A DNA stretch of 51,471 nucleotides, taken from assembly GCF_937863485.1 (NCBI RefSeq), contig NZ_CALMFY010000001.1:1-51471 (forward strand). The letters run 5' to 3'. Within the stretch, counting starts at the first letter, position 1; each line of letters begins with the position of its first letter. This document shows, piece by piece, positions 33,933 to 41,822 of this stretch. The notes beneath the pieces were generated by a model. The model was not told the DNA's origin. It saw only the letters and a list, made by a program, of their open reading frames with translations, and ran no database searches. A program made the position numbers and the translations under genes. The DNA is from an uncultured Nostoc sp. Lineage in GTDB: Bacteria > Cyanobacteriota > Cyanobacteriia > Cyanobacteriales > Nostocaceae.

Positions 33933-34316
33933 GTAGTTAGTCTCAAAACGTTGAATTTCAATCAAATAACCACTGGGATCACGGAAAAAACAGTGGTAAA
34001 TGTTGTACTTTTCATTTAGTGTAGGTGGCTTTTCAAATTTGACGCCACGTTCTTTGAGATATTCAAACCACTCATCCACCTGCTGTGTTACCAAGGTAAA
34101 AATGACACTCGATTGCTTGTCGGCTGGAGGATCTGATGTTTTGGTTGCTTGACACAATCCCAAATATCCAGAGCCACTAACAGTATAAATTCGACAGGTT
34201 CCTTGATCAAGCCACAATTCCAAGCCCAGCTTTTGTTGGTAGAATTCTGTGGATGCATCGAGATCATGGGTATAAAAGAAAGTAACCTGCTGTTCAATTG
34301 GCGGATGATCAGACAT
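33915..34316 (-). CDS. VOC-fold (glyoxalase/bleomycin resistance-like) protein
   Basis: The protein has 133 residues from ATG 34316 (MSDHPPIEQQVTFFY). The frame stays open to 34361, but MSDHPP matches the domain start better. It is a single VOC domain: FFYTHDLDASTEFYQQKLGLELW, CRIYTVSGSGYLGLCQA, WFEYLKERGVKFEKPP and IYHCFFRDPSGYLIEIQRF. The His in YTHDLD and the Glu in LIEIQ are candidate metal ligands. Function could be isomerase, lyase or resistance protein. Its last codons lie inside a terminator for the opposite strand. Confidence 0.8.
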   Translation of the reverse strand: MSDHPPIEQQVTFFYTHDLDASTEFYQQKLGLELWLDQGTCRIYTVSGSGYLGLCQATKTSDPPADKQSSVIFTLVTQQVDEWFEYLKERGVKFEKPPTLNEKYNIYHCFFRDPSGYLIEIQRFETNYKKRHN

Positions 34317-34324
34317 AAAATACA

Positions 34325-34434
34325 TTTGAGTATATACCCCAACGACATCTGGCGATCGCATAGGTAAAAATTAATTGATGTTAGAAACCTGTTACTGCTC
34401 CAGAATGCCTTAAGGGCGTCTGGAGTTTCTTTTT
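34325..34434 (+). ncRNA. Candidate small RNA unit A (110 nt)
   Basis: The unit starts with TTGAGTATATACCCC, has AT-rich middle DNA, and ends with the hairpin CTCCAGA / TCTGGAG followed by TTTCTTTTT (34398-34434). A second unit with the same opening box, same ending stem and the same 110-nt length lies at 34692-34801. No reading frame is present. It could be a transcribed RNA or a duplicated terminator-containing repeat. Confidence 0.35.
34398..34434 (+). terminator. Intrinsic terminator of unit A
   Basis: The 7-bp stem CTCCAGA / TCTGGAG encloses a GCC...GGGC inner pairing and is followed by a T-rich run. Confidence 0.7.
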
Positions 34435-34440
34435 GGAAAA

Positions 34441-34477
34441 AGCGATGTCTACCACGGGCTGCGCCTACAAAATTTTC
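34441..34477. repeat. HIP1-type small repeat, degenerate copy
   Basis: GCGATGTCTACCACGGGCTG followed by CGCCTAC resembles the 21-nt element type, but its right HIP1 half has been lost. It is intergenic. Confidence 0.5.
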
Positions 34478-34586
34478 TAAATCATCCGGATATGCCAGAA
34501 CACGGCTGAATAGGGATACATACTGAATTACTTATATCTAATATAGGGCATCACTGTTGATGTACCCCTCCTAGCAAACAACTCTC

Positions 34587-34621
34587 GCAAAGCAGCCTCA
34601 GATAAACTGGGGCTGTTTTGC
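34587..34621 (+). repeat. Strong hairpin between the two candidate RNA units
   Basis: GCAAAGCAGCCTCAG pairs fully (two G-U wobbles) with CTGGGGCTGTTTTGC across a six-base loop. It follows a TTGATGTACCCC word at about 34557-34568 that loosely resembles the opening box of the 110-nt units. Its T run is inside the stem, so termination is uncertain. Confidence 0.5.
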
Positions 34622-34691
34622 GTTACTTCCAACGCAAAAGGTGTGTAAACGAGAAGCACAGCAGTTGATCCTCAGACATCCCTAGCTTTAT

Positions 34692-34801
34692 TTGAGTGTA
34701 TACCCTGATGACGGAGGATGCTATCAGGGTGAAAATTTGATATAGGTAAATGCGTATCTTTCCTGGCTCCAGATTTGTCACAAATATTTCTGGAGTTTTT
34801 T
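34692..34801 (+). ncRNA. Candidate small RNA unit B (110 nt)
   Basis: This unit matches unit A in opening box (TTGAGTGTATACCC), in AT-rich middle with a GGTRAAAATT word, in the CTCCAGA / TCTGGAG terminator stem and in total length. The conserved ends with a diverged middle fit a small duplicated RNA family. Expression is not shown by sequence alone. Confidence 0.35.
34767..34801 (+). terminator. Intrinsic terminator of unit B
   Basis: Stem CTCCAGA / TCTGGAG, with additional TTTGT / ACAAA pairing inside, then six T. Confidence 0.75.
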
Positions 34802-34860
34802 CATTATTGGAGTTTAAAAATTACCCATCTAATCTAGACTTCAGTGAATATTTTACTTTT

Positions 34861-35076
34861 CTATAGATTGATAGAATAAAAAAACAGAATAAGTAAAGCA
34901 AAGTATGACTTACCCGAAATCATATCCGGTGAAATTGGTGAGCTTATTGTAACTAATGGAAGAAAATTTTCTTTAGATGTTTTATTATATACAGGGCTTC
35001 GACAATACTCACAGCACCCTTTAGCACGTTCAGCAACAGCCTTTTTCTGTTGCATTGTGACTTGGTTTTCAGGCAT
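34861..35076 (-). pseudogene. Truncated HNH-nuclease-like gene
   Basis: The frame begins MPENQVTMQQKKAVAERAKGCCEYCRSP, the N-terminal zinc-ribbon start of cyanobacterial HNH endonucleases. The expected HNH catalytic core (HIxP...N...H) is absent. From residue 30 the sequence (KENFLPLVTISSPISPDM) belongs to something else or is degraded. The start ATG overlaps the stop region of a small upstream frame, suggesting an original two-gene unit. Confidence 0.6.
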
Positions 35077-35210
35077 ACATTTGCGTCTGAATTCCTAAAT
35101 TTTCCATCAAAGCAATAAGTGAAATCCCGTGCAGACGCGCTAAATCTGCTAAATATTCAATGCGTTGTGTTTGCAATTTTTCTATCTGTTCAGTTAAGCG
35201 ATCGCACTTT
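35069..35210 (-). pseudogene. C-terminal fragment of a small protein preceding the HNH fragment
   Basis: The minus strand reads RLTEQIEKLQTQRIEYLADL, then ARLHGISLIALMENLGIQTQMYA and TGA. The end RIEYLADLARLxGxSLxALMxxLGI recurs in small cyanobacterial proteins encoded before HNH genes, as far as I recall. No start codon remains; an upstream stop and a 27-nt repeat lie before it. Confidence 0.5.
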
Positions 35211-35236
35211 TAATCTTGACTAAAGCAAAGTGCGAT

Positions 35237-35263
35237 GTCTGACGATAAGGCGCTGCGCGTCTA
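35237..35263. mobile_element. 27-nt HIP1-targeted small repeat, intergenic copy
   Basis: GCGAT, then 27 bases starting GTCTGACGATAAGGCGCTGC and ending GTCTA, then CGC. Its removal restores GCGATCGC. It differs from the copies at 38059 and 38338 at paired arm positions while keeping the fold. Confidence 0.8.
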
Positions 35264-35281
35264 CGCACTGAATATAAATGT

Positions 35282-36103
35282 TTATTTTGTTATATATGTC
35301 ACAAAAATATCCTTTTTCATCTCTACTTCCGCCGCTGCGTCTGGATTATAAGCTGGTGATAATAAAAAACCCGCAAATGACGGTAAAGTAACTCCTGTTT
35401 TGGAATTACATGAGGGATAAAATAATGTGTAAAATGGCTCGGCTACAGAAGGAGTCCCAAGTTTAACACCCATAGTAGTTGCTAAAGCCTGAGCACGACT
35501 TTGAGCATCTTTCATAGCTGATTGGTACACTGAACTCTGCAAAGCTTGACAGTCATTGACTGCGTACTCAACGCCCACACTCTTGACGGAAAGATTTTCA
35601 ATTTCGCTCGTGGACTTGTTCGCTGTAGCAACAATTTCCTGGACGCGCTCGCGTGTTGGTTTTTCCAGTTTCACCAATATTTTGGCGTTATTTTCACTGG
35701 AATTAGTGTTAAGTTGCACTTGAATTTTATCAGCACTAATCCCTTTGGCAACTAGGCTATTAACTACAGGCTGGAGAGTTGCTTTAGTTAGTGATTTTTT
35801 GCTTGGTAAAGATTCTGCTACTGTTTTGTAATTTAAGAGTAGAATCGGTGAGGATATGCGGCGGACTGACCCTAAAGATGACGGTTGCGTTTCTAAGTTA
35901 TTATTGCTACCTCCGCTACTGAATAAAAATTCAATATCTGCTGTATCTGCTGGCACTCTCACTACCCCTTGACCGATTACCATTAATGAATGGCGATCGC
36001 TTGCTGGTGGGTAAAATAATTGGGCATTAGTGACTTTGGGTGTTAACGCTCCCACCCCGACAGTCACGGAAATACTTAGCATTAGAGCAGTTATTTTTCT
36101 CAT
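35282..36103 (-). CDS. SIMPL-domain (DUF541) exported protein
   Basis: The protein has 273 residues from ATG 36103 (MRKITALMLSISVTVGVGALTPKVTNAQ), a clear signal peptide. The open extension to 36139 is unlikely. The SIMPL domain follows: LMVIGQGVVRVPADTADIEFLF, a middle with LVAKGISADKIQVQLN, and AMKDAQSRAQALATTMGVKLGTPSVAEPF. Related proteins (BP26/OMP28-type) form periplasmic channel-like or signalling assemblies, and the function here is unknown. The protein contains a Ser/Asn-rich stretch near residue 70. It stands alone between repeat-rich gaps. Confidence 0.85.
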   Translation of the reverse strand: MRKITALMLSISVTVGVGALTPKVTNAQLFYPPASDRHSLMVIGQGVVRVPADTADIEFLFSSGGSNNNLETQPSSLGSVRRISSPILLLNYKTVAESLPSKKSLTKATLQPVVNSLVAKGISADKIQVQLNTNSSENNAKILVKLEKPTRERVQEIVATANKSTSEIENLSVKSVGVEYAVNDCQALQSSVYQSAMKDAQSRAQALATTMGVKLGTPSVAEPFYTLFYPSCNSKTGVTLPSFAGFLLSPAYNPDAAAEVEMKKDIFVTYITK

Positions 36104-36666
36104 GTCCTGGGAATGTCCTTTGAACTTAGTAATTGTCAAAGTTTACACCTCAAGAGCAATATACTGAATCCTTTATCCAAATAATTCAGGACTTACGCAC
36201 TCAAAACCTGAAACCTCGTTCGCATAGCGTGCGCGAAGCGCAATCTCCCCTAACCCCACTAAAAAAAGGGGATCTCTTATGAATACGGTTCACTTAAGAA
36301 AATTGTAGGTTGGGTAGAACGAAGTGAAACCCAACAAAGTCACGGAAGTGTTGGGTTTCATTCCTCAAACGCCACTTGCTTCTCCCAAAGGGAGAGGCTA
36401 GCGCCTGCCGTAGGATGCCCAAAGGGCTGTAGGGAGAAGGGCGCAGTGGCTCCCCAACCTACGCAGAAGTTGAGTTTTAGGCTTAACTGAACTGTATTGG
36501 ATCTCTGATCTGACTTTTCACGGTATCTGGAAAATCTCACTTCTTCTAAGAGAGAGACTTTGAATTTTCCCCCTTCCCGATGCAGAAAGGGGGTTAGGTT
36601 TTTCATGGGCCTTTCTATACAACGTGAAAAGTCAGATCAGCAGAGAGCCAAATCTTGTTAGAACTA
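36104..36666. other. Repeat-dense intergenic region
   Basis: No gene. Around 36310-36360 the hairpin gttgggtagaacg...aacccaac occurs, with a second ttgggtttc. A solo MITE end (CTTAACTGAACTGTATTG) is at 36483-36500. A different MITE occupies 36510-36635. Confidence 0.55.
36510..36635. mobile_element. MITE, family with CTGACTTTTCAC ends, copy 1
   Basis: The element begins CTGACTTTTCACGGTATCTG and ends GTGAAAAGTCAG, with five more bases of palindrome outside (CTGAT/ATCAG). The interior has agagagactttgaa and a hairpin CCCCCTTC...GAAAGGGGG. It is related along its length to 45842-45980. Confidence 0.8.
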
Positions 36667-37044
36667 TTAACCAAACCAGTGAGAAGGTTCACAAGCTGGT
36701 TCAACTGTTTCACAAAGATGATTGCTAATCCAATCTGACTTTTCTTGAATAATTAAACAAATGCCTTGGTGAATCAAATTTTGTAAATGTAGTTGCTGTT
36801 CAAAGGGCTTACGAGGCAACTTGTAAAAAGCCAAGCTTCCTTGTTCAGCCTCTGCTAGCGGAATCTGTCCGTTAGACATCACGCTATAAAAGGAGGGAAT
36901 GCGGTTGAGGACGAAAGCAATTAGCTCTTGGCGTAAGTCAGGAATCGCAAAGGCTTGTTGATATGGATGGGATGGATATGTATCCAAAACGCTTTCAATC
37001 TCTCCTACTACTGATTGCTGTGTTAAATTGACTACCGTTTTCAT
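36667..37044 (-). CDS. ComFB-domain protein
   Basis: The protein has 125 residues of the late-competence ComFB family: VVGEIESVLDTYPSHPYQQAF, RQELIAFVLNRIPSFYSVM, and FEQQLHLQNLIHQGICLIIQEKSDW. ComFB-type proteins in cyanobacteria have recently been described as cyclic-dinucleotide (c-di-GMP) receptors that affect cell size, motility or competence. Whether this copy binds a nucleotide is inference. A GGAG motif (aaaggagtttaaaaatt) lies before ATG 37044. It is followed by a 500-bp gap and is probably monocistronic. Confidence 0.8.
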   Translation of the reverse strand: MKTVVNLTQQSVVGEIESVLDTYPSHPYQQAFAIPDLRQELIAFVLNRIPSFYSVMSNGQIPLAEAEQGSLAFYKLPRKPFEQQLHLQNLIHQGICLIIQEKSDWISNHLCETVEPACEPSHWFG

Positions 37045-37578
37045 AATTTTTAAACTCCTTTTTTAATCTAGTCAATGGTTGGTGGAGAAAACAACTTTTT
37101 TAGATGCCAACGTCGTGATGACAATCAGTTAGAAGTAATTCAACTGATAGATACAATAGACTCTGAAACTAACTTTTTATATAGGTAGAATATCAGACAT
37201 TTGGGTTTGCTTATTTTAGTTAAGGTTTATACTGGTTCACAGCATGACTTCTTAAAACAGCGTCCAATAAGCTGGTAAGTTACCGACATTTTATATTTAT
37301 AATCCTAATTATTTAAAAATTCTGCCTTTTTGGCAGAAATCTACATAAAACGCAGCATCAAGGTTAGGGGATCAAGATTAACAGCAACAAAAAAACCTTG
37401 AATTAGGAACAACTTTTTAATAAAGTTAAGCTTTTTTGGTAATTTACATCACTTTTTCAGGTCTGCTGCAAAATTTGCTGTTTCATCTTAAAAACTTATT
37501 TGTTGCACATTCGTTTAGTAAGTCATAAAAATCACAACTCACTATAGTGCAAAATCAGTCTAGCGACAGATGAAAGAA
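37045..37578. other. Upstream region of the ComFB gene, AT-rich
   Basis: Over 500 bp without a supported gene. It is strongly AT-rich with several T runs (about 37160-37190 and 37440-37460) and should contain the ComFB promoter. I cannot pick boxes with confidence. No repeat family recognised above is present. Confidence 0.4.
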
Positions 37579-38058
37579 TCAGGTAAAAACATGTAGAAAG
37601 TTCACATTATCTAAAGGTAAATGATGCAATTGACGATTAATTTCATCAGCCGCAGCTAATCCAGAAAGCATCGCACCTTCTACAAGATTGCCGCCACACC
37701 AATCACCACAACAAATTAAAGGTAGGGGAGTTCCGGCAGACAAAAATGTTTCGTGCCAAGGACGGCTAGGAAAGGCATAACGCCAACGATGTACTTGCAT
37801 CCATTCAGGAGTATTCAGCCAAGGAAGGGACAGAGATTCAGCTGCTCGTTGCAACATATACTGTCCGGCAGGTTGTAAATCCTGTGATTCTAGATGACGT
37901 TGAGCAAAATCAGCGCTACTTTGCACCACAAAATGTGGCTGTTGAGGGTTAGGACGCTTGCTACTGTCCAAACCAATCCATGCTAAATCGGCATCATCCA
38001 CAAAAGTTAGAGCTTTCCACTCAGGGAGGGCTTGGGATGTGGGAGAATATCCAGCGAT

Positions 38059-38085
38059 GTCTGACGACAAGCCGCTTTGCGTCTA
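38059..38085. mobile_element. 27-nt HIP1-targeted element, copy 3 in the flavoprotein gene
   Basis: GCGAT (38054-38058), then 27 bases beginning GTCTGACGACAAGCCGCTTT, then CGC. Without it the gene reads YPSISAIAGYSP. In the gene frame its first codon is TAG. Confidence 0.9.
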
Positions 38086-38337
38086 CGCACTAATCGAAGG
38101 ATAAAATTCTACAGAACGCAGATTGTCAAGAAAGACTGCATCCAATACACTTTCACCCAAAGGTGACAACAGCATCACAGCTTGGGGTGCAGGAATGGCG
38201 ACGACTATAGCTTTTGCAGATAATTCTTCGTTGCTAGATTCAAGAGTCAGACGCCAGCTATTTTCAGGAGTTGGGGTAATAGCAATGACACGCTGATTCA
38301 GTAATATTTCTAAACCTGGAGCGAGAGATTTAGCGAT

Positions 38338-38364
38338 GTCTGACGACAAGCCGCTCCGCGTCTA
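38338..38364. mobile_element. 27-nt HIP1-targeted element, copy 2 in the flavoprotein gene
   Basis: Same element as 38059-38085 except two bases in one arm (CCGCTCCGCG in place of CCGCTTTGCG). Removal restores GCGATCGC and the reading EGMSAIAKSLAPG. In the gene frame its first codon is TAG. Confidence 0.9.
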
Positions 38365-38480
38365 CGCACTCATTCCCTCAGGTGCAACATAACGCGGACT
38401 GCGGTTTTTGGGTTCAGATAAAAAAGCATCTGCTGTGAGTTCGTAAACTTCCTCTGTCCAAACTTCAAGGATATGGCGCG

Positions 38481-38507
38481 TAGACGCAAAGCGGCTTGTC
38501 GTCAGAC
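38481..38507. mobile_element. 27-nt HIP1-targeted element, copy 1, reverse orientation
   Basis: Here the same 27 bases are in the opposite orientation, between GCG (38478-38480) and ATCGC. The gene frame passes through without a stop. Removal restores GCGATCGC and reads EILRSRHILEVW. Confidence 0.9.
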
Positions 38508-38868
38508 ATCGCAATATTTCCACAAAACGTCCCAACAATTCACCCTTTGGCTTCAGGTAACAAGCCCCATGATCCGCCCAAGTTCCATGCAAGCGACGTG
38601 TAGCCAATCTTCCTCCCAAACCACGGGACTTTTCCACAACTAGCACCGAATATCCAGCTTGACTTAACTGCTGGGCGCAGACTAAACCAGCTATTCCGGC
38701 ACCAATTACTGCAATATCAGTCATGAGTCAATAGTCCTTGGTCATTAGTTATTAGTCATTGGTCATTAGTTATTGGTTATTATCAAAGGACAAAATTACT
38801 ACTAATGACTGCTGAAAGCTAATAGTAGAATAAGGTACAGAAAGCTGCACGGAACGGAGGAAGGGAAA

Positions 38869-39711
38869 TTGGATGAAATGAGGGCGGCGCTAGAGTTAGC
38901 GACCGAAGAAGAATTGCAAGATTTAACGGCAATTCTATTTAGTCGTAAGTTCAATCCCCTAGACTATGTACACACACCCGAACCCATCAAAGTACAAAGC
39001 CAAGACCGTAAAGCTTGGTTAGACGCACTAGAGGGTCGCTTTCGTTTTTTAGCGGCAGATGGGATGACAGTATTACGGGGACGCACAGGCCAGGTAACTT
39101 ACCGACAAGCCTTAGTTCAAGTATGTAAGTATCTAAAAATTTCCTATTCTAATCAGCTGGCAACTATTGATTTAGAAGCAGAAGTATTTTTGCATCTGCT
39201 AGGACAGGTGTGGAAAAAATTACCTGAACAGGAAAAGCAAAAATTGACTGTACGGGTGCAGCATCAGCTGTTCAAATCAGAACTAAAACAACCGCTACCA
39301 CTTTTATTGCAACATGACCCCTTGGGGTTACTTTTCAAAGGCGGTAGTGCGATCACGGTTACTTCCATGCTCCAGCCACTTGTACTTAAGCAAATTGCCC
39401 GGCAATTTGCCATCCACTTTGCTACCTATGAAGTAGCCAAACAAGCGGTAATTACAGGTTCAGAAGCAGCTACAACCCAATTCCAAAGCTATGTAACTAT
39501 GCAAATGGCTCGACGGGGTATGACTGTGAGTGCAGCTCGTTATGGGGCAACCCGCAGTATATTTGCTGTGATTGGGCCAATGATGTGGGCTTGGTTTTTT
39601 GCGGATTTAGGGTGGAGAGTGATCGCCACTAACTATGGTCGGATCATCCCTACCATCTTTGCCTTAGCTCAAATTCGCCTCACTCGTGAGGAATGTTGGG
39701 AGCCAGCTTGA
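38869..39711 (+). CDS. YaaW-family (UPF0174/DUF3944-type) protein
   Basis: The protein has 280 residues. The N-terminal part (MRAALELATEEELQDLTAILFSRKFNPLDYV) is the short DUF3944-type segment. The rest fits the YaaW family: FRFLAADGMTVLRGRTGQVTYRQALVQVCKYL, LPLLLQHDPLGLLFKGG and a hydrophobic C-terminus (IFAVIGPMMWAWFFADLGWRVIA). Function of the family is not established. The best start is TTG 38869, 8 bases after GGAGG (38856-38860). ATG 38878 is the alternative. Its end overlaps the O-antigen ligase gene by 19 bases, so co-translation is likely. Confidence 0.75.
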   Translation: MDEMRAALELATEEELQDLTAILFSRKFNPLDYVHTPEPIKVQSQDRKAWLDALEGRFRFLAADGMTVLRGRTGQVTYRQALVQVCKYLKISYSNQLATIDLEAEVFLHLLGQVWKKLPEQEKQKLTVRVQHQLFKSELKQPLPLLLQHDPLGLLFKGGSAITVTSMLQPLVLKQIARQFAIHFATYEVAKQAVITGSEAATTQFQSYVTMQMARRGMTVSAARYGATRSIFAVIGPMMWAWFFADLGWRVIATNYGRIIPTIFALAQIRLTREECWEPA

Positions 39712-41051
39712 ACAAAGCTTTTTACTATTTCAAGTCTCGTTGGCAATCTTGCTGGAACTACTCTCTATGGGCACTGTTAATCTTCCCATTGAGTCCTTTA
39801 TTGGGGGCTGTGACTATAGTTGTTGTATCATTAATAACTTTACTGAAACAATACCAGAAAATTAGTCGCCGCCCCCTCAACTGGGGATTTGCCCTTTTGA
39901 GTGTGTTGCTGGTCATAAGTGCTGGGTTTGCCGATGACAAGACCGCAGCTTTCCTCGGCTTATTTAATTTATTACCATTCTTTTTAGTTTTCGCTGCCCA
40001 TAGCACTCTGATTCAAACATTTGCCCAATTGCGGCAAATGGCTTGGATTTTGGTGATCGGTTCCATGCCAGTAATAATTATCGGTTTGGGACAGTTATTT
40101 TTAGGCTGGAGTTTGAAGTTCGAGATTTTGTGGATTGTCTTAGCTTGGACGATCAGACCAGGAGGAAATCCACCAGGTCGCATAGCCTCACTCTTCTTGC
40201 ACGCCAACACCTTCGCTGCTTATCTAGCGATAGTTTTCATCTTGGGCTTAGGGTTGTGGCTTGAACAATGGCGATTGGGGATTAGGTATCGAGGATTCGG
40301 TATTGGAAAGAATTCAGTCTTCAGTTCCCAGTCCCCAGTCCCCTTTCTCTTTTTAACCGTGGCGATAATTACAAATTTCATTGCTTTGATTTTTACCAGT
40401 TCGCGCAATGGGTGGACGATCGCTATTTTCGCCTGTTTAGCTTATGCACTTTACCAAGGTTGGCGCATTCTTGTAGGTAGCGTTGCTGCGATCATCTCTA
40501 GTGTGCTTTTGGCAGCTTTTGCTCCCTCACCAGTCGCTCAATTTTTTCGTCAGTACGTTCCTGCTTTCTTTTGGGCAAGGTTAAATGACGATATGTATCC
40601 AGATAGACCAATCGCTTTAATGCGAAAAACTCAGTGGGAGTTTGCCTGGTCTTTAGCTCAGGAACATCCTTGGACTGGCTGGGGGTTACGCAGTTTTAGT
40701 AGACTCTACAAAGCCCAGATGCAGATTCCCTTGGGTCATCCCCATAACTTTTTTTTGATGTTATCTGCTGAAACTGGTTTTCCCAGTACTTTTTTATTTT
40801 GTAGCTTACTGGCTTGGATTTTGATTACAGGCGTTCAATTATTGCGAAAGTTAAAATATATAAATACAGAAGACAGACTGATATTTTTCAGTCATTTTCT
40901 AGCTTTTGTTGCGTGGGTTCTATTTAATACAGTAGATGTAACCCTCTTCGATATTCGTTTGAATGCGCTCTCATGGTTAATTTTGGCTGCCATTTGTGGA
41001 GTAGTACATCGTTATAACCAAGAAGATAGGTTTGCATCTCATCCAAATTAG
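39693..41051 (+). CDS. O-antigen ligase-family membrane protein with an inserted heptamer repeat
   Basis: The protein has 452 residues and about ten to twelve membrane helices. The family region near the end has EHPWTGWGLRSFSRLYKAQM and LGHPHNFFLMLSAETGFP, with the conserved His and Glu of the Wzy/WaaL ligase fold. Such proteins polymerise or ligate cell-surface glycans; some cyanobacterial members (IctB) were linked to inorganic carbon, but this sequence is not clearly IctB. Between LWLEQWRLGIRYRG and PFLFLTVAIITN the sequence GKNSVFSSQSPVP is encoded by agttcccagtccccagtcccc-like heptamers typical of intergenic DNA, so a repeat seems to have entered the gene in frame. ATG 39693 is used; it overlaps the YaaW gene. 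Confidence 0.8.
   Translation: MLGASLNKAFYYFKSRWQSCWNYSLWALLIFPLSPLLGAVTIVVVSLITLLKQYQKISRRPLNWGFALLSVLLVISAGFADDKTAAFLGLFNLLPFFLVFAAHSTLIQTFAQLRQMAWILVIGSMPVIIIGLGQLFLGWSLKFEILWIVLAWTIRPGGNPPGRIASLFLHANTFAAYLAIVFILGLGLWLEQWRLGIRYRGFGIGKNSVFSSQSPVPFLFLTVAIITNFIALIFTSSRNGWTIAIFACLAYALYQGWRILVGSVAAIISSVLLAAFAPSPVAQFFRQYVPAFFWARLNDDMYPDRPIALMRKTQWEFAWSLAQEHPWTGWGLRSFSRLYKAQMQIPLGHPHNFFLMLSAETGFPSTFLFCSLLAWILITGVQLLRKLKYINTEDRLIFFSHFLAFVAWVLFNTVDVTLFDIRLNALSWLILAAICGVVHRYNQEDRFASHPN
40310..40342. repeat. AGTCCCC-type heptamer repeat inside the ligase gene
   Basis: The run cagtcttcagttcccagtcc, then ccagtcccc, consists of imperfect heptamers of the short tandem repeat type usually found between Nostoc genes. 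It lies within a loop of a membrane protein and preserves the frame. Confidence 0.6.
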
Positions 41052-41244
41052 TCAGTTAGGAAATAGTGATCAGTAACTTAAAATTGCCATTAATTTCCGT
41101 GTATGCACTGGGGACGTTTAGAGTTTTAAATTAATAAGATTGCTATATTCACGTCTGTGACTGTGAGAGTGACTAATTAGGTATTAGTCGCTGTTGCTGA
41201 TTGTTGGGAAGGTGTAGGGACAATCCTTTGCGGTTTTCCTGCAT

Positions 41245-41276
41245 GACGGGCATCTCTTGTAGATGCCCTTTTGAAT
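41245..41276 (+). terminator. Probable terminator downstream of the O-antigen ligase gene
   Basis: GGGCATCT / AGATGCCC forms an eight-base-pair stem with a five-base loop, followed by TTTTG. It lies about 190 bases after the ligase stop codon, so it could end that transcript. Confidence 0.6.
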
Positions 41277-41776
41277 ATTTATTATTTTATTACTTAAAAA
41301 ATATTTAATTTGACGGAATCTCTGAAAAATTTTTATCTTTCATCAAGGAAAATAAAACATGATTACTGAAATTAAACTAGTACAACACGGCGGAAATAGA
41401 GCAACGATTTTAAAACCCTAAAAAACCCATTCCGTAATCCTTTTGACTTTTGAATGCATGACTTGCGCCTTGCGGTACTAGGTCTTTGTAACCCGCCAGA
41501 ACCTATTTATTTGCATGTAAAAAACGGAGAATTAAATGGGGAATTCTACCTGTGGTATAACTACGATATCAATAGTGTTCAAACTAAGTTGCAGACATCT
41601 AAAAATTCCCATATCGTCTCTGGTGAACCAATACTGTTTTGAAAGATTGGCAAGGCTGGGGAAGTGAGGCAGACGGAGAACAACAAATGACCAATAACCA
41701 CTCAGACAAATAAGTAAGTGGGCAAGAATAAATCAAACAATATTACGCAATCTAAAATTAATTAAATTGGGTGATA

Positions 41777-41822
41777 GTAAGCGGCTCCAGCCCTATTATA
41801 AGGGCTAAAGCCGCTTACTATA
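41777..41822. repeat. Long inverted repeat
   Basis: TAGTAAGCGGCT pairs with AGCCGCTTACTA, and inside AGCCCT pairs with AGGGCT. The palindrome has no T tract and resembles dispersed hairpin repeats; it may serve as a bidirectional structure. Confidence 0.7.

Larger units (their letters stand above)
37579..38724 (-). pseudogene. FAD-dependent renalase/amine-oxidase-like gene with three in-frame 27-nt insertions
   Basis: One frame covers the whole region. It starts MTDIAVIGAGIAGLVCAQQL (FAD-binding), with VVEKSRGLGGRLATRR and DHGACYL. The middle part includes RVIAITPTPENSWRL and AIVVAIPAPQAV, and the end has ICCGDWCGGNLVEGAMLSGLAAADEI. This is the small renalase-like flavoprotein pattern. It carries 27-nt HIP1-targeted elements at 38481-38507 (no stop, adds CLTTSRFAS-type residues), 38338-38364 and 38059-38085. 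The latter two begin with TAG in the gene frame and so interrupt translation at two points. Without the inserts the gene would be an intact protein of about 350 residues. It is probably inactive unless the amber codons are read through. No frameshift or other damage is visible. Confidence 0.85.

Noticed and set aside
41359..41642. A broken small gene (MITEIKLVQHGG... and MHDLRLAVLG...)
   Set aside because: The two pieces have no recognisable family, no consistent frame joining them and no clear ribosome site for the longer one; left as unannotated.
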